A program made the position numbers and the translations under genes. Below, one piece after another: positions 12,216 to 24,600 of a DNA stretch of 64,000 bases. Every line of letters starts with the position of its first letter. Position 1 is the first letter of the stretch. The stretch comes from Lunularia cruciata. Its lineage: Eukaryota > Streptophyta > Marchantiopsida > Lunulariales > Lunulariaceae. The stretch covers positions 71,362,001-71,426,000 of the forward strand of contig OX419757.1 in the NCBI GenBank assembly GCA_948567375.1, read 5' to 3'. The notes under the pieces were generated by a model. The model was given only the letters and a program-made list of their open reading frames with translations, made no database searches and had not been told where the DNA came from.

Positions 12216-12689
12216 TTTTCCCACTAATATGTAAATAAGGCCATGATCTGGAAAATCAATACGGATAAAGGTTAACAAAGAAGAACATAAGCTTCCATTA
12301 TCAGATGATATTTTATTGCTAAGAAGTTGGCTGAAACACAACTTCACAACTCCTGAATCACGGAATTTAGAGACATGGGAGAGGAAAACTGAGGGGGTAT
12401 AGTTCAACAAGTCTGATTGCGAACCTATCAAGGAGGAGGACACAAGAATCTACTACTGATTCCGCGTAAAATGGACATTAAGAGAGTGCAGGGAAGCGAT
12501 CGAAGTTGACTTTGAATCTGTTGACTGGGAAAGATGACTTTGTCCAATTCACAAACCGAGACTTTACTTTCAAAGCTCAAGCTAAAGCTATGGTCTTCAA
12601 GTCTGAACAGTGGTCACGGACACGTTAGTTGCGTTGTCAACTTGTCAAGGTAGAAAGAAAGGTAGATCCGCCATGAACGTCTGAGCTGC

Positions 12690-12968
12690 TTACAGGTAGC
12701 ATATCACTTTACTTTTCAACTTCTTTTTGTCAATCTCTGCGATTTTTCTTGCTTTTATAGGCGCATAACTAATATTGACTAAATGGAGTAAAGGAGGATG
12801 CCAACGAACTCTTTCGAAGATTTGACTCAGATTGACTGTGGATGCTGTTCTTAAGGCGGCGAAAGCAACGGCGGTAAGGCTAACGACTAAGCAAGAAGCA
12901 TAAAGTGTTCTCCACAATTGGAGGACGAAAACGATTGGGATCTCTCTGGGTTGCTCGTATATTACCAA
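12690..12968 (-). pseudogene. Possible membrane-protein exon relic, unknown
   Basis: The open frame has a basic C-terminal tail (KKKLKSK) and a central hydrophobic segment of about 20 residues that could span a membrane. No family recognised. I see no supporting splice sites or neighbours, so it may be a chance frame. Confidence 0.2.
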
Positions 12969-13029
12969 TACAAGGACGAGAGAGGATGCGGCTAGGCTGG
13001 AACAACTATATGCAATTCAAGGACTTGCA

Positions 13030-13172
13030 TAGCTCGGATATCTTAGGTGCGGTAGGATAAATTTTTTATATAGACTCTATTGGGGGTTAGTCTCATGTTA
13101 TTATTTTTTTCTCTCCCTTGTACGGTTTGATGGGGTCTTCCCATCCTTCGTTTTTCCTACGCGGTCGCTATT
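13030..13172 (+). repeat. 3' tail of the non-LTR element, truncated copy
   Basis: From ATCTTAGGTGCGGTAGG through CTCTATTGGGGGTTAGTC to GATGGGGTCTTCCCATCC and the following CTACGCGG, this matches the 3' end of the 56.89-60.12 kb element in sense orientation. The stem GATGGG-loop-CCCATC is intact. It is a 5'-truncated insertion, typical of target-primed reverse transcription. Confidence 0.82.
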
Positions 13173-15037
13173 TTGATTCAAGGACTTGCTAGCAGCAAGT
13201 TTCCGAGATTTCATGAAAAGTGTGGACCTAGCGAAATATAACGTCCGCGCTCAACTTTTAAGAGATGCCGAAGTAGCATAATCGATATTCGTCATTCAGG
13301 TGCAATTTAGGTTTTGTTTTCGTCAAAAAAATCAAGCGCAAGAGAGCTGTCTGTCTCTTCGGACTCCGTTTAGTAGCCGAAAGTGCCCGTCGCGGTGAAC
13401 ACATACAGTAATTAAGCTGGCAATCTTCCCACCACAAGCGACATCAGGAATTCAATAGGATACGGTAATCCTGCCGGTGTTTCAACTTACTCGAGCACTT
13501 TCCTCATTAAATATGCTGATAGGTGTTAACCTAAACATTAACCGTCGACAAAAAGTATGCTGATAGGTGTTAATCTAACATTAACCATCGACAAAAAGTA
13601 AGGCTTGAAAGTACGTTGAGATGCGTCTAGACTGGACGTAATATTGCAAAAGGTGAAGCTTGTAATCTATACTGTAAATCTGTACTAGGTGCAGTAGTTT
13701 CTATTCGGGCAATCTCTATATCCAACGTGGGCATGACCTTATGACAGGTCTGCAAATGAATTATGGATACAAGGATGTGCAGGAGAGAATGATGTATGGA
13801 CATGACTCAAGAGTTTCAGATAGGAAAGGGTAATCATCGTCCTAATGAATTCAATGTGGGACGAGAAGTACGTCGATAAAGCAAGACGATGACATCAGTA
13901 GCATCCTCTTGAATGGTACAAATGGAAAGCAAATGCTCCTATAACAACTATAAAGAGGAGCCAATCCAAGGAGCAGCAAATAGTGACCGTGCTACAAGAA
14001 CGAGTAAGGAAGATGAAGGAACATGAAGGTGATAGAGGAGTGAAGGGCAGTACACTCTGGGCCAGATAATTGGATGGTCTAGAATGATTAATTGTTCAAG
14101 GTAACAAGGACGATAAACCTGAATGTACTATAAGAGTGAGAGAAAGCGAGTCAGAAGGTACAGATTGTACTTATTTTGGTCGGGATATAGACTGCAGAGT
14201 GCAGCAGCACATACCATTAGATAGACAGACTAGATTAGGAACAACAACCTCGACAGAAGCCCGCACAATTCGCTTGTGCTACCAACTCCTTTCACTATAG
14301 TACACCATGTCTTCATAAGCCGATCTTACCTGCGTACCAAGTCAGTACTACCAAATTTCATAGCCTGGATATTCTGGTAGAGTATCTTTGCCAAACCCAC
14401 TACGCTACTGTACGCAACCGGTGATGAGTAGGGAGTACAAATACTCGAAATACAAAACACCAAAAAAGAAAATTTTGTGAATTTTAAAACATTAAAAAGT
14501 GGAGTTTAAATGTAAAAGTTAAATCTTTAAAATATAGATTTCATACCAAATTCAGGAAGTTCTGAATAATATTCGAATTGCATCTCCCTCACATTTTTGT
14601 GAAAAAAGAAGCACGGGAGATTTTAGCGAAAGATGAACAGATGTCAAATTGTTTAAAATAAATCTTTTATTTATTTAGATAGAGATAAATAAATAAATAA
14701 AATTTAATTAATTTAAATATATCATCACTAAAAAGAGAAATTCTCCAATTACACAGTTATTGCGGAATATTTCAATAGACTAGAAAAAACGAGTTTTCTG
14801 CACGAATTTTCAGCAATTTTAGTAAGGCAGAATTCCGAGTATATGTACTCCCCAGTGATGAGCTATGCATTCTAGCCAAGTTGTGGTCCAAAAAGGACCA
14901 CATTCCGCACATCAAAGTTTAGTTTGATTTGCGGCCTCACTCTTCTTCTTTGTTATAGACCGCCCGATTACCAAGTGAACAAGAGGCATAGTTCAAATTT
15001 GATTAAGAGAAAAGCAGACCTCATAGAACAGAAGAAG

Positions 15038-15290
15038 GATGGGAAGACCCCATCAAGCCGTACAGGGGAGAGGCAAAAGAGGTAGAATTTGATTTGAAGA
15101 AAGGAACAAATTTTATTGGGAAAGGATTTGACAGAAGTGATTACCACGAGGTGATGACGGCTTGATGGGAAGACCCCCATCAAGCCGTACAGGGGAGAGA
15201 CAAAAGAGGTAGAATTTGATTTGAAGAAAAGAACAAATTTTATTGGGAAAGGATTTGACAGAAGTGATCACCACGAGGTGGTGAAAGCGA
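15038..15290 (-). repeat. Tandemly duplicated non-LTR 3' tail (126-bp unit)
   Basis: Unit 1 (15038-15163) and unit 2 (15164-15290) are nearly identical. Each starts with the tail hairpin read on this strand as GATGGGAAGAC(C)CCCATC, then CAAGCCGTACAGGGGAGAG, then a shared non-tail segment. The duplication is young compared with the decay of other repeats here. Confidence 0.88.
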
Positions 15291-15921
15291 ATAGTTGAGC
15301 CTAGAGATGCAAAGTTATTATCAAGGGAGGTGGGGCGGTGGAGACACTTCGGTTACCAGTTATCGAACGGAAAGACCTCCTTAATGCCCAACGACCGACT
15401 TTCCGGAAGCTCAACTTTCATTACTTTGCGTCTACAGACGACAGTGCGTTCCTCCAGAGGATACTGAAATAATTATATTCTCCTTGAATCTACTGATTGG
15501 ATGGCGTAGGCCCCACCAACGAAGTTGATGCTAACGCAGTCAGCGCCAATAGAACGTAGTTTAGGCAGTCGGGGAGAGTTCGGAATCTTGGGTACAGCAG
15601 AATGGAATTGAGCACGGGGGAACCCACTGGGGTTGGGTTCGCCGGATCATTCAATTGGGACTCGAGATTGGTGGTCACCACTTGATGAGTTTAATAATCT
15701 TCATGAAATAAGTATTCTGGCTTTTTGCATCATACCTGTCGTGTTTCAGGAAAAGCAAAATATGTTACATTAATGTGAGTGCTTGTAGTGATTAAAGGCA
15801 GGAATGGGGCAAACAGCGTATTCAGATTGACGTGGGAAAGGTCTTTTTACAGCGGAGACGTTTAGAGTGGAAGCAGCGCATTGTCAATCGCCGAATCAGA
15901 CTGGATGACCGCGTAGGATAA

Positions 15922-16045
15922 CAAGAAGGATGGCAAGATCCCATTAAGCCGCACGAGGATCAAACACAAGGAGTAAAATGGAGCTAAAATCCAATAGTAT
16001 CGATATGAGAAATCTATCCTGTTGCACTTAAGATATCTGAGTCGA
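15922..16045 (-). repeat. 3' tail of the non-LTR element, decayed copy
   Basis: AGAAGGATGGCAAGATCCC, then AATGGAGCTAAAATCCAATAG and GATATGAGAAATCTATCC match the tail family in antisense orientation, with more substitutions than the other copies. The hairpin stem is damaged. Confidence 0.75.
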
Positions 16046-16049
16046 TTGC

Positions 16050-17990
16050 CGAATCAAGTGACCGACATTTGGATGTAGGTTCACTCATCTTGTTCGTTGT
16101 GTTCTCCTTGGTCTGCGCTCGGGAAGAGATTCGAACAGAAATCTTGACTTACTCGGTTCCTTGAGCATATCTCACGCATTTCTTCTGGAAGACCCTACTG
16201 GCCAATGTTTCTACGCCTGTGGAGAGCGAAGTCTTACTTCCCTTGGGACAAGCAAGGGGCTCTTCAACTATCTCCCGTGTAGCAGGAGTAAAGAGCAGTT
16301 TACTTCTGGTGAAACATTGATTATCGCACGGTAAAGGTTGAAGGCCGAGCAAACTTTACAAAGGAAGCATCAACTTTTATCGACTAACCAGGCAGGACTC
16401 CCTCGAAACAAAGTAAAATCGGAGGTATGAACGGCTAGGAAGGACAAAACGGGTTCAAATTGAAGTATTGAATAATATCTTTCTATTAGAAGAACGAAGA
16501 ACGAGGGCGGAAGGGGACGAAAGATGGAAACCATTGATTGAGGAGAAAACAGAATGAGGCTAATAATGGCACGCACGCGGCTGGTGCCCTCGGACGCTGT
16601 GCTAATGGAAGCGAAGGCATGTTCGTCCAGCGGTAGATTCCCCCAGAGATAGACTTTACCGACCTTCATATTTTGGACCTCGACTCGGCCGACCCAAAGT
16701 TAAGAAAAAGACTTAACCAACCCCCTTGAAGCATTGACGGGGCGCGTCAGTCCTAAGTAGCAATAGATTTCATAAACTTGACGATTTGAGACACATAAAC
16801 ATTAGTTGCCAGCACGAGCTCACTCCATACTAGCTATCACTCACGGGTGCCACGTCGGACAACGAGGCACTTGGTGGTCAGTTAAATCTATTCGCTTACT
16901 TGGAGGTCCGTTAAGTCCGAGTGCCCACTATGGGTGTCTGTTAAGTCTGTCTCTGTAGATCGCTTTGAGAAGACACCGTGGAAGCAGCAAGGAATGTCGT
17001 CGATTTGGCGGGATCTATTCAGCTAGAGGAAGAAGAGTCAAGAACGGGTCTGCGAAGACCAGGTCGAACCCCGTAGGTGTGATGAAGTGAGACAGAGCAT
17101 AGGACGTGCGGACTTTTGAGCTGACTCCGAGCTGACTTTCAGCCATGTGATTCCCATGCAAGTCGCATCCATCTCACCTCGGGAGTTGTTGAGTAAAGCA
17201 AGGGGAAGATTCAAGGGCGGGCCCTCAGGACCTACATAAGCCAGAGGAACCCGAATTTCATGGTAAGGCATCTATTCCAGTTTATGCATAAGCACGATTC
17301 GTTTGCCCCGTCACAACAGTCCTGAGACGAGAAGCAGGAGCCGAACGTGTGTGACTGTACGTACAGCTGGAGTTCCTTCTTCTGCGCACCGTGTCCCCCA
17401 CCTCTGAGCAAGATTCGTCGGTGGTACTCCGTTCTGAGTTTTGTGGGTAGATTTAAACCTCGGGCAATTTCCCCTGCAATTTGCCACAGAGCCATCAATC
17501 TCGGTTTGTGAAGGTGTCGTTGAGGAAGAAGACGAGAGGTTCAGGAAACAAACCTTGTGCGTATTTGTTCGATCGAATTCACTCTCTTTTGCTGAACATC
17601 TCCTCTCACTGACACATAGAAAGGTGAAGGTACGAACACGTAAGACTTAAAGCGCAGATAACCTCAGCAAGGCGGGTCAACCTTTCTTTCTGGGGCTCTC
17701 TTTCGCTCGTAGACAACCACGTTGTTTATGTCTACGTAGTTATCTAGAGCTCTTGTCCTCGGCACATCAGCGAGCAACTGTCTCTGTTTCTCGAAGGCAG
17801 TGTAGTCGCTCAAAAAATAAGTATTCAGTGCCAATCGAAAGGTGGTAGAAATTCTTACATCTTTCTGAACTTCTGAAGCAGCTCCTGATTGTCCCGAGAC
17901 TATTTCACTAGCCGTCTGTGCCACAGTTTGATCTGCAAGTGGGCGAACGCTACCGGCTTGGGAGCTTTTGCAACTCATCTGGCAACGCAA
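16050..17990. other. Unassigned GC-rich region upstream of the amidohydrolase
   Basis: Several frames of 60-99 codons exist on the minus strand (16149-16352, 16370-16669, 17038-17271), but none has a motif I know. The last few hundred bases should hold the promoter and 5' UTR of the gene at 18013. I could not pick a convincing TATA box. Confidence 0.4.
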
Positions 17991-18012
17991 GAAGGCAGGT
18001 ACGGGTAGTACC

Positions 18013-19585
18013 ATGGCCATGGACAAGGGAACGCGAACCTGGCGTTATGTTGTGAGCAGCATGCTTGTAGTTGCTGTTATGTTCCCCCTCGTATCATCTG
18101 CTCCAAATCCTGGTTCAGAACAGGCAACGTATGGGGCAGCAGAACCACAGACCAAAATTGCGGAGGGAATGAAAAGGATTGACACACACACGCATTTCAT
18201 CCCCTCATTTTACGCCGATATTTTAAAGAAAAAGGGATTGGATTCAGGAGGTAGAGCCATTCCACATTGGAGTCCCGAAAGCCACATCGAGTTGATGGAT
18301 AGCCTTAAGATTGAAACCGCTATAATTTCTATATCCACCCCTGGTGCTCGTTTGGTTGGAGATGACATTGAAACGAGCCGGAAGCTCGCTCGTGAACTTA
18401 ATGAGTACGGTCACAAGGTAACTAAAGAGTACCCCGGGCGCTTCCAGTTCTACGCCACGGTTACACTTCCCGACGTTGAAGGCTCCGTCGCTGAAGCGAT
18501 TTATGCTCTGGATACATTGAAGGCTGCAGGTCTGGTACTGTTTGCGAACTCTGAGGGCGAGTATTTGGGTAGCAAGAAGTTCGATCCTCTCATGGCTGTA
18601 CTCAATGAGCGTGATGCTGTTGTCTTTGTTCATCCCAACAGCGTGCCCCTGGCACCAGGTACGAATCTTACAAACCTTAAAAAATCCTCACTTCGGAAGT
18701 CTCATTGTATTTCCTTAGTTGTCCTAATCCGAATCTTGACATCGGGGAATTCGTTAGAGACGGGTTTCGGTGCTATTGGGTGCATGTGTTTCCAAAATTT
18801 CTGCCAAGAGCAAATAACTGTCAAGTATCATACACATGCCTGGAGTTCTTGAACTCTGGAATTCGTGTTCAGCGGGTCGTCGAATTGTCGTCCTGTCTTG
18901 TTTCGTCGCCTCAAATATACACACGTCATGACATTTCAGTAGAAATTATCGCCAGAGACATTGGATTCTCACTTGGAAAAATCCAAGCTGGTAAGAATTT
19001 CTCATCGAGAGGATTTTCTCGCTCAAGAACAATAACTGACAACTTTGTACTCGTTTTCTGACAGTACCCGACACCGTTGAAGACACTATAGCCCCCGAAT
19101 TCGTGATGGACTTTTTACTAGATACCACTCGTGCTGCCGCCAATCTCGTGCTGAAGAATGTCACCGGGCGTTTCCCCAGGATCAAGTTTATTCTTTCGCA
19201 TTCCGGAGGATTCTTGCCTTTTGCCGCGTACCGTATGGGAGGTGCCTTGAGTTTCCTTACCAAGGAGAACGCTATGAAGACCATGGGCGCACTCAGGAGT
19301 TTTTACGTGGACACAGCCTTGTCCTCAAGCCCTTCAGCTCTTCCCAGCACAGTAGCATTCGTTCCTAACAACCAGATTACATTCGGCTCGGACTTCCCAT
19401 TCGCCCCCACATTCGGAATCAAGATTGCCACAAGCCAATTAGACGGATTCCAAGGTATTGATGCTGAAAAGATGGATTTGGTCAATTACAGCAACGCCGA
19501 TACCCTCTTCAGCAAATCTTTGACGCACTGGAGAACTGTATGGGCCGACTCTGAAGCCGCCAAATCTGACCATTCGGAGCTTTAA
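18013..19585 (+). CDS. Secreted ACMSD-like amidohydrolase/decarboxylase, two exons
   Basis: Spliced product of 388 residues: exon 1 is 18013-18658, exon 2 is 19065-19585, joined in phase 1. The protein belongs to the Amidohydro_2 / ACMSD family of TIM-barrel metal enzymes that decarboxylate or hydrolyse small aromatic acids. Residues 12-30 form a signal peptide or anchor (YVVSSMLVVAVMFPLVSSA), so the enzyme likely enters the secretory route. Visible metal and catalytic positions: IDTHTHF (H59, H61), VFVHP (H207), ILSHSGG (H261) and FGSDFPF (D325), all in family order. Family members are usually about 300-350 residues; the excess is the leader. The ATG at 18013 is the first in frame and sits in a strong ACCATGGCC context. 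No break is seen, so it is probably functional. The substrate is unknown; related fungal and bacterial enzymes act on acids such as 6-methylsalicylate or aminocarboxymuconate semialdehyde. Confidence 0.9.
18659..19064 (+). other. Intron of the amidohydrolase gene
   Basis: 406-bp GT-AG intron: donor CCAG|GTACGA, acceptor TTTTCTGACAG|TACCCG with a pyrimidine-rich run before it. Removing it joins ...VPLAP to VPDTVEDTIAPEF in frame, matching the family layout. Reading through would end the protein at a stop at 18852 before the last two metal-binding residues. The broken paralogue at 50.2-51.9 kb has a GTAAGT donor at the matching place. Confidence 0.9.
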
Positions 19586-22500
19586 GCTGAAGGAGTCGAA
19601 CTCAGTACAGGTTCTTTTTGGGTGTGATCATTCGAGTGTTCACTCAAAGGGGGAAGGTTGGGATCAAATAGTGGATACTGACGTGAGTGTAGAAATTCTT
19701 TTGTGGATTAGTACGCCGACTGGCGAATTGCGACAATTGCTTCGTGGAACTCATAATACCGCTCCTTTTCGTTGCAGTTGGTTAGGCCGGAATCCATAGA
19801 TCTCACAGCTATGCTACGGAAAGTACACAGAAAGCGTGTCCAGATCTGCCTTATCCTCATTATGAAACCACAGGAAATCGCAGTAGTAGCAGCTACTCGA
19901 TGACTATTTTTCCTCGCCAGTCGGGTTCCTCAATTCATGATACACCTTCAGGCAAAAGTCCAGGTAGGTACGTCAGCTCTAGATAATTTACGGCTGGAGT
20001 CAAGCAACATAGGTAGGCTTCACGACATACAATTTACGGAACAGTCTCTTCTGACGGCCTAGTGTAAAGCTACCAGGATCATAAGTTCCATTCTTATCAA
20101 TAATACTTTCCATTGCAGTTCTCTGGATGGCTGATAGCATATCTAGTTTTGGCGAGCCACATCCTGGCTTGTACGACATAGATTTCGATTTTCCAGCTTG
20201 GTGTTCCACTCTATACTCATCTGGCCGGACCTGAATACATCAGAGCCTCCTCTGATGATGTGGTCATATATCCCTCTCTTCAAGTCAGCGGTCTGAGTTG
20301 CAATCGAATCTCCTCCAATCATCAGCACACCACAAATTTCCCTACTACTGCTTTCATGCTCTTTTCATATCTCAAATCAACACCTGTGCGGTTTCATAGT
20401 GGATTGCCTGGCTTGTGCCCAAATGGTTCCTATGGAGTAATCACGAGAACTCTACGAGAATTTCCTCACGAGAATCTTCGTTTCCGTCTTATTTTATGTG
20501 GAACACCGAATTTGCTACGAGTCCGATGAGAATTGCTCTGAATCAAGATTGAGGTGTAAGTCATCTCGCTTCGCCCATAGTGTCTGTGTATTATTTTAAG
20601 ATCCCGGAGTGGTGATGTGTTACTTGTAAGATTGTAAAGACTAGCTGGAACTTCCTGCAAATCAAGTATCCGTATGACGATTGTCACCCGGAGACTGACT
20701 CCAACGCCGGATGCATACTATCTTGATGCCGGATGCATCCGTGAAATGGTGCCGATGACCCGGAAAGCTCTGTTGGCCGCGGGACTTTTAAAAGATTTTA
20801 TTGAGAAATCCAAGTTCTTTGACCATTTCCAAGTCGAATCTTGAGTTTTGAAGCATATACTATTACACAGGAATGTGCGAGATGTCAATTGGTTAATTCA
20901 TGGGTGCTTGAGCCGAATAGGCTCTATTGCAGCTCAAAATAGCCAACGTCGACCAAAAACAAGGGCAGTCCTGCGTAACTTATGTTTCTTTCCCGCTATT
21001 CGACAACAATATGCTCTAAGTTAAGGACATCATCACCAGAGAAAGGCCGTGCAATGGAGAGAAGAAATTGCAGGTGGAGGAACATACATGGGGAATACTA
21101 TACACTCTTCGACATGGACATGTCGTCAGAAGTAGGCGTACTGCTGGAGAGGGAAAACCGTAAGCGACACACAGCACGATACGCGTAAGGATTCCCAACA
21201 GGTGAAATTAACCACGTGGAGAGCCCTTACTGTAGTTCTCACTCTCGCAACGGATAGCTTCGAAACAGTTCTCTTGGACTTCTTCCAATCTGCAGGTCTT
21301 CTGACCTGTAGTTGCGCATGAGCTCGTCGCACCTGGCTTCTCAGGCAGAACTGCCGCTTCAATCATTCCCCTATCATGAGCACTCCGAGCTGCAGCCTGC
21401 CGGCTTTCTCCTTCAAGCCCATCCAGTCGGGTCTTGGAAGTCAGGTGGATCATGGATGACCTCTCTGCACCAGTTAGGTTTCATTCTCGCGTCTGTCAGT
21501 AAGCAAAATCACTCCAAACTTTAAATCCCAGGAACTCAACACATTTCTCGATTTCAACAGATTTCCCCACCCTTCTTTCTCGGATGATCGGGTCGCAGTT
21601 GATTGCCTGACCTGTGAAATGCTTGGAATTCTTACCCAGTTTTGAAGCACAACCGTCGTAGCCACGTCTCAGGCCATCGACAGATACTTTCTGTTGCTTT
21701 TCCCGTGCGTGCTTTACCCTGTGGACTACTAATTCGTTGACTTGAGTAATTCCAATACTCAGAGGAACTTTTCAACCATGCGTAAACTCTTCCGAAATGG
21801 AATGTCCTGGTGTATAAGCGTTATTACTCAAGTGATGGCGTCTTACGTTTATTAAGTGCGTTCAACTCGTGCGGAATATCCTCAGAGCATTTCCACCGCC
21901 CACGTTACAAGTACTCCTCCAACGATGTTGAACGACGGCTAGCTTCTCTGTACCATACAGCGCTCTCTATTCATATCGCGCACAAGATAATGCTTTCATG
22001 GTGCGTGTGAATTCTGTAAAACACGGCGGGCTGCATAGCAAGTCCGAAAATTCCAAACCCAAATTACTTACATACTACTTTGAAGTAGATTAGTTTTGCA
22101 TGACATGAGAAGATGGGCATCCAAAATTTTACGAGGAGATACCATAGAGTGAAAGACACAGCAAGATATCGAACGAGAAAGAAACCTATCTGTACACTAA
22201 CACGCGGTGTTTTCAATGCCCACATTATACATAACGCCAATCTGCATATCGCGAACGAAAAGTGCTCACGTGATATTGGCGATTAGGGAAAGAGCATTTC
22301 GCATTGAGGAAGTATGACAAATTATTCAACCTCTAGGTGGAGGAAAACCGGTGTGTAAACTTAACCATGCTCGACAAGATCCTACCAGCCTTCTCTTGCA
22401 CTGTGTCTCTTCGAGATAGTAATATCCTATAAATTCAAGTGCTTTGTTCTTGCCAAAATGGGAGCCGCATGTGGGACATCTCCTAAAGCATAACGTCTGA

Positions 22501-24600
22501 CTGACGTGCATTTCTGCCTATGAATTCTTAGGAAGAAATGGTGGTCCACTCCAACTGAAAGTGAGGGACTCGTGGTCGATGCATATAATGGAAATTAGCG
22601 TATGCTATTTGGACTTTTGGTCCTCCATTCAAGAAAGTATGAAATGAGATTAGGCCCCATTATCCAGAATGAGTCATAGCACAAAGTGTTAATCAGATCG
22701 CTTTCGTGGAATCGCACTGGATTACATGATCTTGTCAGCTAGGATCAGTTCCTGCTTCTGTCATTTTGCTTGCGACCGTGCCTTTGTGGGTTGTCTTTTG
22801 GCTCCTCAAACGATAAGGCGGTGATGGTCCTTACACCTTTGACTCATCAAGTGTGGCTTTTGTAACTTTGTCCTTAGGTTGAGATACTTTGACCTCGTCT
22901 TGCTTATAAAGTCTGCAATTAATGGGTCCATTATTAAGAGACCTTGGTTTCCTTCTCCACTAAATTTCTCTACTCATAACAATAACATGTAGAGCTTTTG
23001 ACTTTGAAAATTTTTGATCAACACCAACTACCTTGAAACTCAAGCGTTCTTTGTAGATACATGATTGTGAATTCGCCATCACTTCAAGGTCAGAATCATA
23101 TCTATGGTTCTGTACGGTTATATTTTCCACTTAGTTAGACTTTGCCAAGCCCAAAAATCCGTTTTGTCTTTATCCCACTTGCGTCCTACGTTGATGGTCC
23201 AAAAGAAAAGCAGCGAAGTAGATTATCAAGAAGGGACAAAAGAGATTGGAACACTAGGACCAAAAGCAACACATTTTCTTTCTATTATTTCCAAATGGCG
23301 TGGAACATTTCACAAGCGTCCAAAGTGATTTTGTCCACTTTTCAAGCAACAGTCCGTTTGTTACACCCACTACATTCATGGTCAAGGAAACGACAATATG
23401 TTGGATGCATTCAAACTTTGACTGTAGTAGTCCATCTAATCCTGTTCGAAGAAAATAAAAGGGAAAAGGAAATCGTAAGTCCAAATTGAGGACCGGCATG
23501 ATTCTATAACGTAACGACGATAATGATGCAACACTTCTCGTGCGAATACTCTAAGTCACGTCGTGCTTATCAAACAAAATTCATGCCAGCAGCATTGACC
23601 TGTATTAATCATGGTGGGCCTGAAAATAAAAATACTGGAGCAAAAATTCCACACCCCACACCCCACGCCTCTAAGTCTTTTGGTTCCTTCTCTTTATGTT
23701 CTCTCTCTCTTGTGATTCCACTGACAATTAGACTCCTGTGGAAGCGTGAGGACTGCTAGTGCGTGAGCTCTCAGTGAGAAATTAAAGCCTTCCATCAGCG
23801 TGAGAGATGAAAGGAGATTTCACGTTCGTGTTTGCGCGCCGGAAAACCCTTTGAGAAATTAGGCAAGTGATTAATTTCCTACCTTGTAATAGTGGTTCTA
23901 TCGAGTGTGAGCAATTAATCCGCCTTAGTTATCTTTCCGGGAGCGGGAGAAGTTAATTGAGCGAGTAATCTGGATTAGGGCATGGGCTTGGTTAGCACAC
24001 AATGTGCACATTTTCTACTTGGGTTTTTGCTGGTAAGCGAGCCTTTGAAGGGGTTTTGCATCGGACATGCGAAGATCATCTTTAGCCAAATGTCCGGAGC
24101 CTTTCTATTCGTGAGGCAGATGGTGTGGTATTGGATGGTGTAGTATTGGACTTCACCAATGGTATGGGTGAATCTTAGACGTGCAGTTTGACAGATATTG
24201 TTCCAGTCTCATGATTTGGGCATAATTGTTACATACTTATGATTAGAACTTATCAGGTTCCGGTCCACGACTTTAGTCAAGGTTGTGTTGCACTATCATT
24301 CCATTGACTGCATTGGAAAATCTCCACTAGCATACCTTCAGTTTGGCAATATCGGCTCTGGGATTATGTGATCAGAGTTGTCCAATACATCCTGCATTTA
24401 GGTTAGTGCTCTCAGCAAATGGTGGTGCACATTTTGGGACCTCTAGATCTGAGATCAAATTTGACGGAGGCAGCTAGACAATGGTGGCACTCTTACAAAA
24501 TCATGGTGGACTAGAGGGTGTTTTGGAGCAGATTTAAAAGCATATTAGGGGACCCACATTTGCAAGATCCATTACCAAGCATTTACAAGGGCGGACTTAA
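19586..24600. other. Unassigned region downstream of the amidohydrolase
   Basis: No recognisable gene. Coding-like relics lie at 20000-20330 (minus) and 21208-21453 (minus, Ala/Glu-rich and probably helical). From about 24.3 kb the reading around EAARQWWHSYK resembles a gypsy gag segment, which may mark the edge of the transposon stack. Confidence 0.4.
20000..20330 (-). pseudogene. Frameshifted coding relic, unknown family
   Basis: Two overlapping minus-strand frames, 20143-20328 (containing LMIGGDSIATQTADLKRGIY) and 20000-20209 (ending RLFRKLYVVKPTYVA), look like one coding stretch broken by a frameshift near 20170. Composition is protein-like and the frame ends in a stop just after a basic-hydrophobic tail. 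I do not recognise the family. Confidence 0.3.

Larger units (their letters stand above)
12216..15030. other. Unassigned GC-richer region
   Basis: No gene recognised apart from the repeat at 13030-13172. The minus-strand frame 12690-12968 encodes a hydrophobic stretch (around VVSLTAVAFAAL) and could be a membrane-protein exon relic. 14450-14850 is an AT-rich pocket. Confidence 0.4.

Noticed and set aside
15038-15290. CRISPR-like repeat
   Set aside because: Only two units, both explained by a retrotransposon tail; no spacers and a eukaryotic context.
17664-18026. 120-codon minus-strand frame overlapping the start of the amidohydrolase
   Set aside because: It is antisense to the 5' region of a clear gene and has no motif of its own.
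18244-18633. 129-codon minus-strand frame inside exon 1
   Set aside because: Shadow of the real coding strand; the plus frame carries the family motifs.
18659-18852. Read-through extension of the amidohydrolase into a longer first ORF
   Set aside because: GT-AG borders and the motif continuity in exon 2 show that this is an intron.
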